Below are positions 23,973 to 34,537 of a DNA stretch of 58,753 bases, piece by piece. The stretch lies in assembly GCA_002633005.1 (NCBI GenBank), contig NMRA01000203.1, positions 157,579 to 216,331 of the forward strand, written 5' to 3'. The position numbers and the translations under genes were made by a program. How positions within the stretch are numbered: position 1 is the first letter of the stretch; each line of letters begins with the position of its first letter. This stretch comes from Phoronis australis (Eukaryota > Phoronida > Phoronidae). Under the pieces are notes generated by a model. That model did no database searches. It worked only from the letters and a program-made list of their open reading frames with translations, and was not told the DNA's origin.

Positions 23973-23973
23973 N
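23973..23973. other. Assembly gap (single N)
   Basis: One ambiguous base at the exact junction of the two copies of the 850-bp duplication. It looks like a contig join rather than a sequencing ambiguity. Confidence 0.9.
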
Positions 23974-24821
23974 TTGCAGGGGCACAGCTAATCCTTTAGC
24001 TGGTGTGTACTGACATCTTGTTGCACTGTGAATTGAGTAGGAGGTACTAACATTCAGTCTACAAAGCTACATTGGTGACAATAAAGTATAAAGTAATCAT
24101 GCCGTGTTGTTTGCATTGTTGCTAACTAGAGGTGTGTTGGTAGCTGTCCTGATAAAGTGCCTTTCAAGGATTTGTGTCCCAGGGGTCCCACATTGTAAGA
24201 ACCAGGCTGGTGCCCATTCTTCAGAGCATGAAACTGCTGCTCAAAATCTGGTACTCCTGTACAATTGACTAAGTGTATTACCGAGAAATGCTTAGTCTGG
24301 TACCATGTGCTCTGTAAAACTTAGTTTGAAGTGATTTAAAGTCACCTGCAGTAGTATTAGCTGCAAATTTTGACCTTGACTAAATCATTTTGGCAACCAT
24401 CTTTTTATTGAATCCATTAATTAATTCAATTGGGTCCATGGTGTTTTCATGTCTAATTATGAGCGCTAACACACCAGATTAAACAACCAAAGGGTTCTAA
24501 CCCAGTGTTGGTGCTGCATTGTTCTAGAAATTGTCTGGTAGTTTTTTTCTGTCTGCATGTCTCCAGATTACTACCCAACACTTAAAACACTAAAAATTGT
24601 ACTAATCCACCTACAGTATCTTATTCTTAGCTGTCAATTTCAGTTTCAGATGTGCTGTAAATAGCTCACTTGAAACAAATGTTTATGTGCCCGTTTATTC
24701 TTATGTGGGTGCATATCATGCGCGCACCCGGGGGGGGGCTCGAACGAGCCCCCCATTTGGCGAAGTGGGTAAAAAGGTCCGCCCACGTTTTTTTATTTTT
24801 AGTCCGCCCGCTCTTTTGTTA
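23974..24821 (+). repeat. 850-bp direct duplication, copy 2
   Basis: Same content as 23122-23972, for example ggtagctgtcctgataaagt here versus ggtagctgttctcctgataa there. Unlike copy 1 it continues through the complete MITE and beyond, so this is the copy joined to unique right-hand sequence. Confidence 0.95.
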
Positions 24822-24890
24822 GCAAAAGGTTCACAATGTCGGCAATTCGAGCCCCCCCCCCCAAATTGAAGGCTGGGTGCGCGCATGCAT
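24718..24890 (+). mobile_element. Complete MITE with GCGCGCACCC terminal repeats and CATAT target duplication
   Basis: Ends are CATGCGCGCACCC on the left and GGGTGCGCGCATG on the right, a perfect 13-bp inverted repeat. CATAT flanks both sides; removing the element plus one CATAT leaves gtgggtgcatattgctgcca, the expected leader of the CCTAGTGGC repeat family, so the empty site can be inferred. Just inside the left end lies GGGGGCTCGAACGAGCCCCC, a self-complementary hairpin, and the right half holds a TCGAGCCCCCC block. It has no transposase and is non-autonomous. Confidence 0.85.
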
Positions 24891-24891
24891 A

Positions 24892-25262
24892 TTGCTGCCA
24901 TCTCTGTCTGAGCGTCTGAAGCTGTATCTCCTAAAGCCCTCACAGGATCATCTTGATGAGATTTTTCAGACGTTTTCATGTGAAACTGACGACAATGACG
25001 ACGAATTTCGGACAGATCTATTTACCGGTTTTCCCCGTAGTAGTAATTTTAGGTTTTTATTTTTTACTTCTGTATCTTGAAAGGTCCTCAAGGATTTTCA
25101 GGAAAATTGGCACTTGGGAGTCAATTGGGGGGGATGACGCTATCCTCCCGTTTTCGGATGGATTCAAGGTGTTTTGCGCCACCCAGAGGCCGTTTTTATT
25201 GTTTTCCTCCGCCTTCTACCAAACCACTCTATAAGGATGATTGTGAAAACTGGCATACAAGG
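24892..25262 (+). repeat. CCTAGTGGC repeat family, copy 4, disrupted by the MITE
   Basis: After the MITE the sequence resumes with tgctgccatctctgtctgag and modules ending at ccccgtagtagtaatttt (about 25030) and gccacccagaggccgttttt (about 25178), diverged forms of the CCTAGTGGC block. Its leader lies left of the MITE at about 24679-24717. Confidence 0.65.
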
Positions 25263-25415
25263 CCTTAACCAGGGGGGTTTCGAGGGGTTCGATTGAACAA
25301 CCATTGCTCGGAAAAGGTCCAGCCCCACCAGGCGTTACGCATAGGATATAGATGAAAACAATATCAATAAAATTATTGTGAGTTATTACTGGTACTACCA
25401 ACTACAATAATAACC

Positions 25416-25829
25416 AAGGCCCGGTCTCCAATCTTTTTACTCGAAATGGAACTCCAAATTAGGTTTGGCATTTTCTACTCTACTTTTGGGCGAACTCAAG
25501 ATAAGTGTCTATTATTCTATGCTCGAGTACACAATAACTTACGTAGATAATTTATTGCCCTTAGTTCACAGTTTGTAAACCCAATATTAAAGCAATAAGT
25601 TCGAGTTTGAACTCGAAATTTCGAGTTTTTACTCGAGTTTGTAGCACGAATATAAGGGTCTTCAAGGACAAACTTGAACTAGAAACTCCTATGCATAAAC
25701 TATAATGTATTCGAGCACAGTCTGATAACCAATTATCTTAAGTTCGCACAAAAGGAGCAGAGAAATTGCCAAAAATAGTTTCGAGTTCGTTTCGAGTACA
25801 AAGATTAGAGATCGGGCCCAAGTTGCTGA
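25416..25829. mobile_element. MITE with ~40-bp terminal inverted repeats and CTCGAA-rich core
   Basis: The left end, aaggcccggtctccaatctt then tttactcgaaatggaactc, is matched by the reverse complement of the right end, which reads cttgggcccgatctctaatc then tttgtactcgaaacgaactc. The interior is dense in self-complementary TTCGAG/CTCGAA motifs around 25590-25640. CAA flanks both ends and may be a 3-bp target duplication. The overlapping short frames inside are non-coding. Confidence 0.7.
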
Positions 25830-27016
25830 TAATTTTAAATGTGATTCCGAATCCAAGTGCTTTACGTAATCACTTGGGACGTACCCGGCCAACTTCGCCG
25901 AATAGCCATGTGTTTGCATACCAGATGACAAGTTCGTGCAAACGACCATTAGAGGAGAGTTATAACGACCGACTATCAAGTTGAACGCGCGTCAGTGGTG
26001 ACTACTATTGGGTAACACGGGCCTAGGACTAAATGTCCCAAAAACTATTGTGTAAATGGCTAAAAATTCACCAACCAACAAAACAGCAAGACAGGTTTGT
26101 TACTTTTTTTCGGTGTAGTTGCCAGCATATAGTGATGCACTGGCATTTTAATTTTCGAATTGAAAATGATCGTCGAATATGCTGCCCATCCAGTGCACGC
26201 TTTGGTGTCATTGGTGGATTGACATGCATGTGATGTGTGCGTTTTCATTCTTTTAAATACAGTAGTCCTACACGTAACTTTAATAGGCAGTCTTCTTTCG
26301 GTGCTTAAAAACAGACATTTCACTATTGTTTTCTTGCACTGAGAAAATCCTTTCGATGAGCATGTTCCCATTATTCGGTAAAAACAGGATTAGAGTAGAC
26401 CTTAAATACATCTTTGGTCAATTATTGTCAATGGTGCCCAACATCGCAGGCTTCATACGGTTAACAAACTAGAAATCTACGTAACACTACTCCTTAGGTT
26501 CATTATTGCAAACCGAGCTCACAACTGAGTCCGACAGACTACTCTAAATGTCTGCTAGGTGAAACTGGCATTCATAAACGATTGTATTTGTTCCCATCCC
26601 ATTTAGCAACCACTTAAACGTGTTTTCAAAAATAATGCTTAAATGATCATAAACTTGTATTTTTGTCCATTTAGTAACCATTTAAATGGAGTACAAAAAT
26701 AAATGGTGCTTAAATTATTGCTTTGCAAATGAGCTCAGTTCCAATCATTCATAATAGTGATTCTTAATCTAAAACAACTAATTTTTAAAACAGGGACAGC
26801 ATCGTTGTTCTCAGTATCATATAGGTACGCCAATGCTCTAAACCGAAATGCGTATTTTTTCACATGGAAGTATAAAATTACTCTTCAGTCCGCAATTTTA
26901 TGCATTTTTGGTGTAGAAAAGTGAAGCTTTGGAGTAACGCCTTCAGAGTAGTGGGCTGTGATCCCATTTTCCGGCGTCACTATGAGCAACTATTAAGTAA
27001 CCTGACAAAAATTTCC
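25830..27016. other. No gene recognised
   Basis: AT-rich sequence. Two adjacent similar phrases near 26590 and 26660 (catttagcaaccactta and catttagtaaccattta) look like a decayed duplication. No conserved open frame is seen. Confidence 0.35.
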
Positions 27017-27207
27017 GCCACCCAAAAAACAACATACCGTATTTTGCATCAATTTAGATCGAGTAATTACACTCGATAACAGCAAGTTCAGTTCTTTCAC
27101 CTGACGGCAGATGGAGTTGTTGAAATTAACCAATGACGCCACAGGTTCGAACGCAGTCTGTTCAGCACTTCACAACACGCTTACTGGTGCCCGGTTATCG
27201 CTTGAAT

Positions 27208-27713
27208 CCGTGGCGGATCTAGGATATCACAAGGGGGGCCCAACATTTTATCCGGCTGTAAGCATTTGCACAAACCACGATTGTAGATGCGCATAGCACC
27301 GAATGGGTGGAGGGTTTGCCCCCCTCCCGCCCAGGAAATTTTTCTGTTTTTTCCTCTAAAAATCAAGCATTTTCCTTGATTTCTCGTATTATCCAAGAAA
27401 AAAGGCAAAAAAGAAACACACAGGAAAAACTGCGAGTTCGACGGACTCGAACTCACGACCTGGCTGATAGGACGCGCGTGCTTTACCACTACACTACCAC
27501 GATTTAACTAATAAACTTAAACTACTTGTTTATGGTCCACAGTGTTTGCGCGCGAAACCTACTTCTTTTTGTAATACTTATTACACGTTTTATGTTTGTG
27601 CAATCGGTTCTTAACAAATTTGTTGTATTTAAAATAGTCTTCAAATGCCCAAAAGACCAAATCCGTTTTTCGTGATTGGCAATAATGCCCCCCCCCCCCT
27701 AAATCCGCCTTTG
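27208..27713 (-). mobile_element. 506-bp GGCGGAT-TIR transposon with internal tRNA-like module
   Basis: TGAAT (27203-27207 and 27714-27718) flanks the element, and the related copy at about 34730 has the uninterrupted cgcttgaattcat, so boundaries and a 5-bp target duplication are seen directly. Terminal repeats are CCGTGGCGGATCTAGG and, inverted, CAAAGGCGGATTTAGG. On the minus strand the centre holds a tRNA-like module with A-box TAGTGTAGTGG and B-box AGTTCGAGTCC. It encodes no protein. A TIR/TSD structure with a pol III-type core is unusual, since SINEs normally lack inverted termini. Confidence 0.85.
27431..27500 (-). other. tRNA-like module (A and B boxes) inside the TIR element
   Basis: The minus strand reads gtggtagtgtagtggtaaag, cacgcgcgtc, and later gtgagttcgagtccg. 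A-box and B-box consensus blocks are spaced as in a tRNA. The acceptor and T stems do not pair well and no clear anticodon loop folds, so this is tRNA-derived rather than a working tRNA gene. Confidence 0.6.
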
Positions 27714-28629
27714 TGAATTCATCCTTTTACACCAATATATCATCAAAATTCGATGTAAAATCCTTACAAACACATCGAGTTCTTTAACAAACGTGTTGTT
27801 TTATTTCACTGTTAGGGATTTATAGGTATTTGAACGTACGGTAGCCCACAAAGTTCGGTAGACTAATTTACCAAAGTCGGTCGCGGGCGTTTGGTGTCTG
27901 TTCGGTGATAAATTCGAACCATTATTCCGTGAAATACATACAGGAGAACATAACTGTGTATTGTCGTTTTAGACTTGCGATTTTTTTAGTTTTAAACACA
28001 CAAAACGCTTGTTATCCGGGTCAGTGGCACGGCCGGACTGATCGAGACATCACGAACATAAATCAGCCAAAGTTGGAAACTAAACTTTCACGCAGTCACG
28101 AAAAGACTATACGACTGAGCCAAAGAAATAATGTGCACGTGATTATTTTGGTGAATTAGCCGCGAAACTGCGAATCTACTTACTCGTTGGTAGCCACGAA
28201 GTCAGGTTCCCTTTCCAAAGAACCGTCAGGGCAAAAGTTGTACAGTAACAATGATTCGAATAACGTATGATGTATATCTACATAAAGATTCACCCTAACG
28301 TGTGACCATAGCATATAAAATAGTTATAGTTTCACAACAGCTTTCTGTCAGCAAACACTGAATTAGCATGCGCTCACACGGCCTCGGTGCCCGGTCAATT
28401 ACCTTTATTGCATCTAAAGCCGGAAACGCAGTGGTTTATTCATTGCTGGCTTCTCAAAACATTTCCACTCACGAATACTCCAAACGCATTGCAAATTGTA
28501 TCTAATGAGACGGACTTTGTTTCAATTTTATATAAACATTGGTTACGGGTGAGAATAATTCATTTTGATCGACACAACACACAATAATTAACGTCAACAT
28601 GGCAACTTGCAATCCCGACTTAGAAGAGT

Positions 28630-28957
28630 GCTCACCAGTCTCTTTTTCTACCCTGGCATGAGCTGTTTGGTACGCCGGCATTCGCCATTGAAAACACTGT
28701 CGACGACTACCGGTCACAGACACGGAGATATGTTTCACGGCCCCATACTTGGTATTAACCGTAACGGCGTACTTTTCATTCGTCACTGCCGCGAGCCACT
28801 TCCGACGCATTTCGGGCTCTCGAGGAAAAAGAAAAAGGCGACTTACCCCTTTCCTTGCAGCTTCATAGTTCGCACAAGCGGGAACGATACACCACACTAT
28901 AGCGGCACTCACGCTGCAGAAGAACCACTGACGTCGCTGCGTCGTTTACTCACCTTC
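28630..28957 (-). pseudogene. THAP zinc-finger exon relic, copy A
   Basis: The minus strand encodes CIVPACANYEAARKG, FLFPREPEMRRKWLAAV and NEKYAV, the first half of a THAP domain (C-x4-C, then FP and RKWL). The counterpart of copy B's upstream ATG is ACG here. After KYGAVKH the frame shifts, so the second zinc-binding pair (C-x2-H) is not reached in frame. THAP domains bind DNA and occur in cellular factors and P-element-type transposases. This copy is a dead relic; no downstream transposase sequence is recognised. Confidence 0.72.
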
Positions 28958-29075
28958 CTCACAGGTGAACGCGACACCTCTCGGCGAGGTAAGATCGACT
29001 GTTTACGAGGTGATGTGGATATAGGCCGATTAAGACCGTAAAAAGACTAATTAAATCGGGCGAGATTTCCTTTAT

Positions 29076-29478
29076 AAGTTCAGTAGCTGTGTTTTCGTTT
29101 AGACTGTTTACCTTCATTCAAACCAAACACTCACAAACCGTGTATAAATTCTGTTGTGCAGGCTGTGTTGCCTGTTACGTCAGCAAAATGCATGACATCT
29201 GAATACACGTATATGTTTAACAGAGGTTCTAACATCTACAAGTTAACATCTGCATGATCATCTAGAATGCATGTCAAAATACTCAGTGTCCAATTAAGGT
29301 CAAGATCAGTTTGAATCTAGTAATAAGTGTCTTAAATCACAAGCTATTTTTGACGAAAATGGGTTTCTAACAATTAATTTTAATTGCATTATGTGCGCCT
29401 TTTTAATTACTAGGAAAGTAAGTGATCGATCAACGCCAACGTACAGTAATGTACGAATTGAAAGCTGTAGTGTTCAGT
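29076..29478. other. Spacer between THAP repeat and PPC gene
   Basis: No feature recognised apart from the likely 3' untranslated region of the minus-strand PPC gene at its right end. Confidence 0.4.
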
Positions 29479-29730
29479 TCAAAGTGCCTTTACGACAACC
29501 AACTCATCATAGCCCGTTTCACTGTCCAGTTCACTGCTGAAGGTAACCCCGCCTGAGCAGTTTCCCAGCATTACTTCGGCTGTTGTGAAAACGATCAAGT
29601 CACCCATCACGTGACCTCCTAAGAGCTTTCCATCCTTATCACTCAGTGATATGTGCAGATGACCTTCTCCTTCTCTCAGGGTTCCAACCAGTGAGACAAT
29701 TTCAAAATGCTCGTAGAAAGTTTTGATTAT
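29479..29730 (-). CDS. PPC/DUF296 gene exon 2 and stop
   Basis: Encodes IIKTFYEHFE through VVVKAL and TGA. It carries the GGHVMG signature and the acidic tail of the domain. The acceptor is CTTGGTGTGTTTCAG on the minus strand. Confidence 0.9.
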   Translation of the reverse strand: MIKTFYEHFEIVSLVGTLREGEGHLHISLSDKDGKLLGGHVMGDLIVFTTAEVMLGNCSGGVTFSSELDSETGYDELVVVKAL

Positions 29731-30651
29731 CTGAAACACACCAAGACATTGAAAGACCACGTGGCACCGGAAAGCAAAAACTGTAGGCGTAAGCCTACAT
29801 GCTCGAGCAAAAGACTGAACTCTCAAGCAAAATAGAAATTGAGCTCCGCCGTTGACGGACGTATGTTGTGGACTTGCTTGTGCTTCAACTTAGTTGGGGT
29901 CAAATATGATTGTCCGACCAAAGACATTTCTCCGAACTCAGTCGTTTGATACCAACGCGTGCCACATCATGTGCTATAACACGTGCTGCATGCACCAAAT
30001 GTCGACTCACATATTCCGTACCTAGCCTATATAACTTTTAATTGCCACATATAATTAACATTATGCCAAATGTACCAGAAACGGGGTGAGGTTGACAACT
30101 TGACACTCGAGCACTGCATGATACGTTAGTGTTACACGGAATCCCCGGGCCGTCACGCCTGACGAGGTGTCACAGCGTGATGATATGAGTGTTTCACCAA
30201 AGACACGGATCAATGACACTTTTATTTTCGGCACGAACAAGCCAGGTCGAGTATGGCAAAAGTGATCCGAGGGCAGACTGCCTGTTGGCCGCCTGCTTGC
30301 CGCAGTGACAGTGATGTCTAGATGACGCTTCAAAAGCTAGACGTTTCATACAGACATGCACCAACAGTGCCTGGTCCCGGCTTTCACAAGCACAATGAGA
30401 AAGAGTGTTGCCCCAGTCTGCTATGACATAACTGGGCTGGAATCTCACTTGCATTACTACTGGTGTACCTCGTTTTCACCTCGCTGACCTGGATAGGCGA
30501 ATCTTAATGTTGCTTTCGTTACACTGCCAACACAAGACATGACAAATGCGGCACTCAGACCGTTGTCTTTAGCATATTTCAGCAGACTTGACTTAATTTC
30601 TTCCCCAGGCTTCAAGCGTAACGGATAGCATGTTACAGGATAACCCGACAT
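29479..30651 (-). CDS. PPC/DUF296 (PCC) domain protein, two exons
   Basis: Exon 1 (30651-30469) ends at GAG before GTACAC. Exon 2 (29730-29479) follows GTGTTTCAG. Joined in phase 0 they give a 144-residue protein that is almost entirely one PPC domain (also called DUF296 or PCC, PF03479). Landmarks are RLKPGEEIKSSL near residue 11, the VMSCVGSVTKATLRFA strand, the FEIVSLVGTL strand, HLHISLSD, the signature GGHVMGDL, and the final ELDSETGYDELVVVKAL. The family is known from bacteria, archaea and plants, where AT-hook nuclear proteins carry it and trimerise; single-domain animal proteins exist but their function is not established. No signal peptide, AT hook or membrane segment is seen. I chose ATG at 30651; the longer open frame would need a TTG start. 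Confidence 0.9.
30469..30651 (-). CDS. PPC/DUF296 gene exon 1
   Basis: Encodes MSGYPVTCYPLR through RGENE, with the LKPGEEI and CVGSVTKATLR motifs of the domain, and ends at a GTACAC donor. The intron to exon 2 is 738 bp and contains only meaningless open frames. Confidence 0.88.
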
Positions 30652-30869
30652 CCTGGTCAATCATAAACTACCGAGTAACCTATCTAAGCCGGCACAAGAT
30701 TACAAGCAAAGACAAATAGGTCTCTGCTGTACTGCTTGGAATCCTGCCTAATCTTACGATAGCGCATGCGTGAATATAAGAGGAAACCGTTCATTAAAAA
30801 CTCCCTTGCGGGTTCCGTGCGTGTCGCTAGGTGGTAGAGAACACGCAGGCAATGAAATAAATAGCTAGA

Positions 30870-31015
30870 GCCAGGGGCAGATCCAGGATTTTGAGTTAGG
30901 GGGGGCAGGGCACAGGAATAACCACAATTTCGGCAGATGTGCGCGCCCAGCCTAAAATGTAGGGATGCAGGAGTCTCGAATTTTTGGGTTTGCGGACCTT
31001 TTGTGATCGGATCAC
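30870..31015 (-). mobile_element. Decayed nested MITE pieces
   Basis: ggggcagatccaggat followed by a G run resembles the GGCGGATCTAGG terminus. Then gcgcgcccagcc, tctcgaat and cggaccttttgtga match, inverted, the right half of the GCGCGCACCC MITE. Both are partial. Confidence 0.5.
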
Positions 31016-31599
31016 CAACCACACATTATACTCAGTTTCAGTCGCCCTAGGGCTAGGCTACACTGCAGATTTTACTCCTTGAGCACAGCGATTACTATCG
31101 AATTCAGTACGTAATTTCCCCCGGTAAAGATTTCATCTAATTGTAACCGTAAAAGGTAGACTGTTCAGCTCATACAGGGAGCAATATCGTCATCAAAATG
31201 TTCAAGAAACGAATAAATTACCTAGCTAGGGCGAACTTCTCTTCATCGAAGCAGTACTGGAAACAGCCGACTATTTGGTTCGAGTTGCCAAAAGGTCAAA
31301 CTGCACAGCATTATGGGTAACATTTGTTTGTTTTGATCACGCAGATTTTAAGAAAATAAAAAAGAAATATGTACAGGCAGTAGATCGACCTCATACTTAC
31401 GAAAAGTTCTAATTAAGTATCAGAGAGTATGTTTTAATGGTTTGTATGCAGATTCACGGTGTTTTTAAAACGGACCATGTGACTTTAAACAGCTTCAACG
31501 GGCAGGGTGAGTGTCAATAGATTCCCAGGTTTTGCATGCAACCCCGCAGGTCGTTAGCTCTCTATATATAGTTATTCAATAACTAGGCCTCCGGCCCTT
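31016..31599. other. No gene recognised
   Basis: No conserved frame. The right end near 31570 has tagttattcaataacta, a short palindrome next to the 3' tail of the LINE fragment. Confidence 0.35.
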
Positions 31600-32212
31600 G
31601 TTACAATCAAATCATCAAATACAATAAAGGTAAGTGTCAAACACTAGAAGTAAACCGAATTCTTCTTCGCTTGAATGCAAAATGAACATGTTGACCATAT
31701 CAGATCTTTTCCTCCATAGTCATGAGTCTGTTGAATTTTGTAACATTGGGGTTGTTGTAGCTCCATACAGGCAAATATCGTTTCCTTAGGTCATCGTAGA
31801 ATGGGCATTCGATAACAAAATGATATTCTGACTCGACATATGTCCTAACACAGAGAGGGCATAACCTTTCTGTTCTGCTAAGTTTCAAGTGTCTACCCTT
31901 TTCAATCATTAGTGCATGCGCTGAACATCTCAATCTTACCATATCAGATCTAACATTTACATTGTCAATTACATCTAAATAGTTTTCAAAACATATATTT
32001 AACTTAAAAGTTCTGTAAGTTTCCAGCTTAATCGAATTGTTCAAAATATCTTGCCATTTTTGCTGATCAATATCTTTGCATCTTTGTTTAAAAAGTGATA
32101 TGAAGCTTGTCTCGGAACCTACACCCTGATTATACCATGCCTCTCCAAAACCAAACTGAAATAGCAATTTTTTATCATCATTAGCTCTATATGTTGATTT
32201 TATAAGTTTCAC
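31600..32212 (-). pseudogene. LINE ORF C-terminal fragment with CCHC-like knuckle
   Basis: A 170-codon minus-strand frame ends in LCPLCVRTYVESEYHFVIECPFY, the C-x2-C...H-x4-C domain typical of the extreme C-terminus of several non-LTR retrotransposon polyproteins; FGFGEAWYNQG also fits the linker before it. The reverse transcriptase is absent, so this is a 5'-truncated insertion. The probable 3' untranslated tail continues to about 31600. It belongs to the same group as the LINE at 36983-40150. Confidence 0.8.
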
Positions 32213-34537
32213 GACGAGGTGACTAGCAAACTACACGGACTGTGTGAAAAAGCCATTCACAAGGCGTGGGCCGAAACTGTTAAGCACCCAGCGTGTTCCA
32301 TTTGTCTGCTGCGTTTTTCCTTTGGCCTAACAGGTGTCGGTTAGTGCCTGTGACAAATAGATACATTGCATAAACAATCCCTGGGTTGCTTTTTGTTCCG
32401 TCTGAAGAAAATTTAATTTCGAAAATATCTTCTGAAAATGAACAAAAAAGTACATTAGTAAAATCTACAAGTTTTTAAGTGGTCTCAAAAAAAAAAAGTC
32501 GGTAAATGCATTAATTTTAGTGTCAGTTCTTCCATGCGTGTTTCTCTCGAGAGGTTAGTACCTAACGTGTAGACGAGCACTCCAAATTGGAACGCTAAGT
32601 CCCGCGTGGCGACGCTGCACGCGAAAGAAGACAGCGGACGACCTTTGGAGCCTGACGACGATAGGTATCCGGACTATATATGTAACATTACTGCTCCGAA
32701 ATCGAATTAACATTATATCTAGTAATAGGTAAACATTGCGCAAAGTAATTATTGCTCAGAAATCGAATTAACGTTATATTGCGCAACTGAATTATTATAA
32801 AAACAATACAAATAGTAATGATACATACATAAATATGTACAAGCACGCACACTCTTCGCAACACGAGTAGTTTTTCGTAAGTTAGTTTTACATAAATGCA
32901 TCAGTTAGTAAATGTATCATATTTAATTGCACTGACACTTAGAAGCCACTTGTCATTTTTGCTCCTGTAGACTTAACGCTCTCTAAGATTTGAGCTGAAA
33001 AGATACCAGAGGTAGGCCTTGGGGAACAATAATTTATCATCAACTTATTTTGAGCGATGTAATTAGATTTTCCCACAAAACATTTGCCACAGGTTATTTT
33101 ACAAATTTATAATAGTTATTCGCACTTGTTTATAGTCATGCCTTGCGTCTCAACTGAAATCACGACCACCAGTATTCGAGCTCCCTCACTCTCACATAAT
33201 CTCGCTCTGACTCATGTCCAGAGATATTTTCCGCTAAGTTGGCAGTCTGTGTCTCTGTGTCTACGGTAACTTTACTATAAGCACAGACGCAAGAATTGCA
33301 GCTCACTGTGTCGACGCATAAGTCTCTAGTGATAGGCACTTTTCCGTCCTTGCATCCTGCGGACAAATTTATCGACCGACTAGAAGCATAGTGGAAGAAC
33401 GCCGTCGTGTCCTTTGGGCACTAATGGAGGCGTCGGTGCAGTAACGGTAAGCTTTTGGAGTGCATCTGCAACGGGATCTATTGTTCAAACTATTAACAAT
33501 TACTGGTCATTATTTTCTTCTAAATACATTCATCAAGTTTAGATGTTGTCACTGATCGTGCAGGACGCGCCGACTTCATCGATAATCCCACCTGAACCCG
33601 TGAGCAGTTTGATATTGAGTGCATCAGATAAAATGCTAGAATTAGCAAAGTTACCTCTCCATTACTTTTAATAGCACTAAACCACCCTAACACATTTGGG
33701 CCGCCTATTTTCATTTGCAGGGCTCCGTATTTCAAATTCTGTAGATGGTTATAATCGATTCGTTTCTGGTTTGATACGGTAATTAGTTTACTCCATAGGC
33801 TAAAGTTATGATTTTCTTAGTTATAATGGTAGCAAGGCAGCTTTGACAATGAAGCAATAACGAATCACATGCATTTAACCTATAGATAATGATAGGGCAT
33901 ATCGTAAATTTGTAGGGGGGTTATATAATTGCGTTACTTTTAAATTTGTATTTTCAAATCTCAAAACTGACATATTGAGATACGTAGGGTAAGTTATGTG
34001 GAAACCCAGTTTTAAAATAGGCCTAATGTATATTAGCTTTTCCTCTTTTATTCCATTTCTTCCCAATGTTGTCAGTCCCAACATGTATTAAAAACTTTAT
34101 TTATTTTGGAAACTTGTAAGGTTAAATTTATTGATGTGTCAGTTGCAGTGTGGAATTAATTGTTTGATGTAAAATTTATCCCCATTCTATACTATGGGAC
34201 AAAAAATTTGGAATTTCATGCTGCTGCAGGCGACAATGAGGGGGTTCACAACAAGTATTGATTCCGACTGATAACCTTAAGTTAGACAGTTAGCGATTGT
34301 TTAACCGAATCTTGTATGTTAGTACCTACTTAAAAATACAGAACACGTTTTACACGCTGTATATGTTCTAACCATCACCTGATGATTGGGATAGGACGTT
34401 TCCTTGATATAGCTTGTGAAGAAAGATTAGGCAAATGCTGCGACACGGATAAAATTGGAGGTAAATGTCTTTGTTTGCTAGCGTACCGGCTGTACGTTGA
34501 TCTGATGCACATGTAATGTTAGATTTAAAGGAGAATG
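32213..34537. other. Intergenic, no gene recognised
   Basis: AT-rich sequence with scattered short open frames and no coherent exon. Two related phrases near 32698 and 32758 (ctccgaaatcgaattaacat and ctcagaaatcgaattaacgt, each before ttatat) suggest a small local duplication. Confidence 0.35.

Larger units (their letters stand above)
27017..29075 (-). repeat. Dispersed THAP-bearing repeat unit, copy A
   Basis: This interval aligns with 34538-36075 from the block atcaatttagatcgagta at the left to aagactaattaaatcggg at the right, with moderate divergence and indels. It carries an extra 506-bp transposon at 27208-27713. The recurrence of a unit with a THAP exon suggests an old mobile element or a duplicated gene fragment. 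No transposase core is recognised. Confidence 0.75.

Noticed and set aside
27431-27500. Functional tRNA gene
   Set aside because: A and B boxes are present, but acceptor and T stems do not pair and no anticodon loop is clear; it belongs to a transposon.
28607-29041. 144-codon plus-strand open frame
   Set aside because: It is antisense to the THAP relic and shares no motif with known proteins; the minus strand explains the sequence.
30061-30454. Coding frames in the PPC gene intron
   Set aside because: They interrupt the conserved domain and lack motifs; splicing from 30469 to 29730 restores the family sequence exactly.
30457-30660. Longer N-terminus for the PPC protein (starting MTRM)
   Set aside because: The upstream codon is TTG, not ATG; the first ATG in frame is at 30651.
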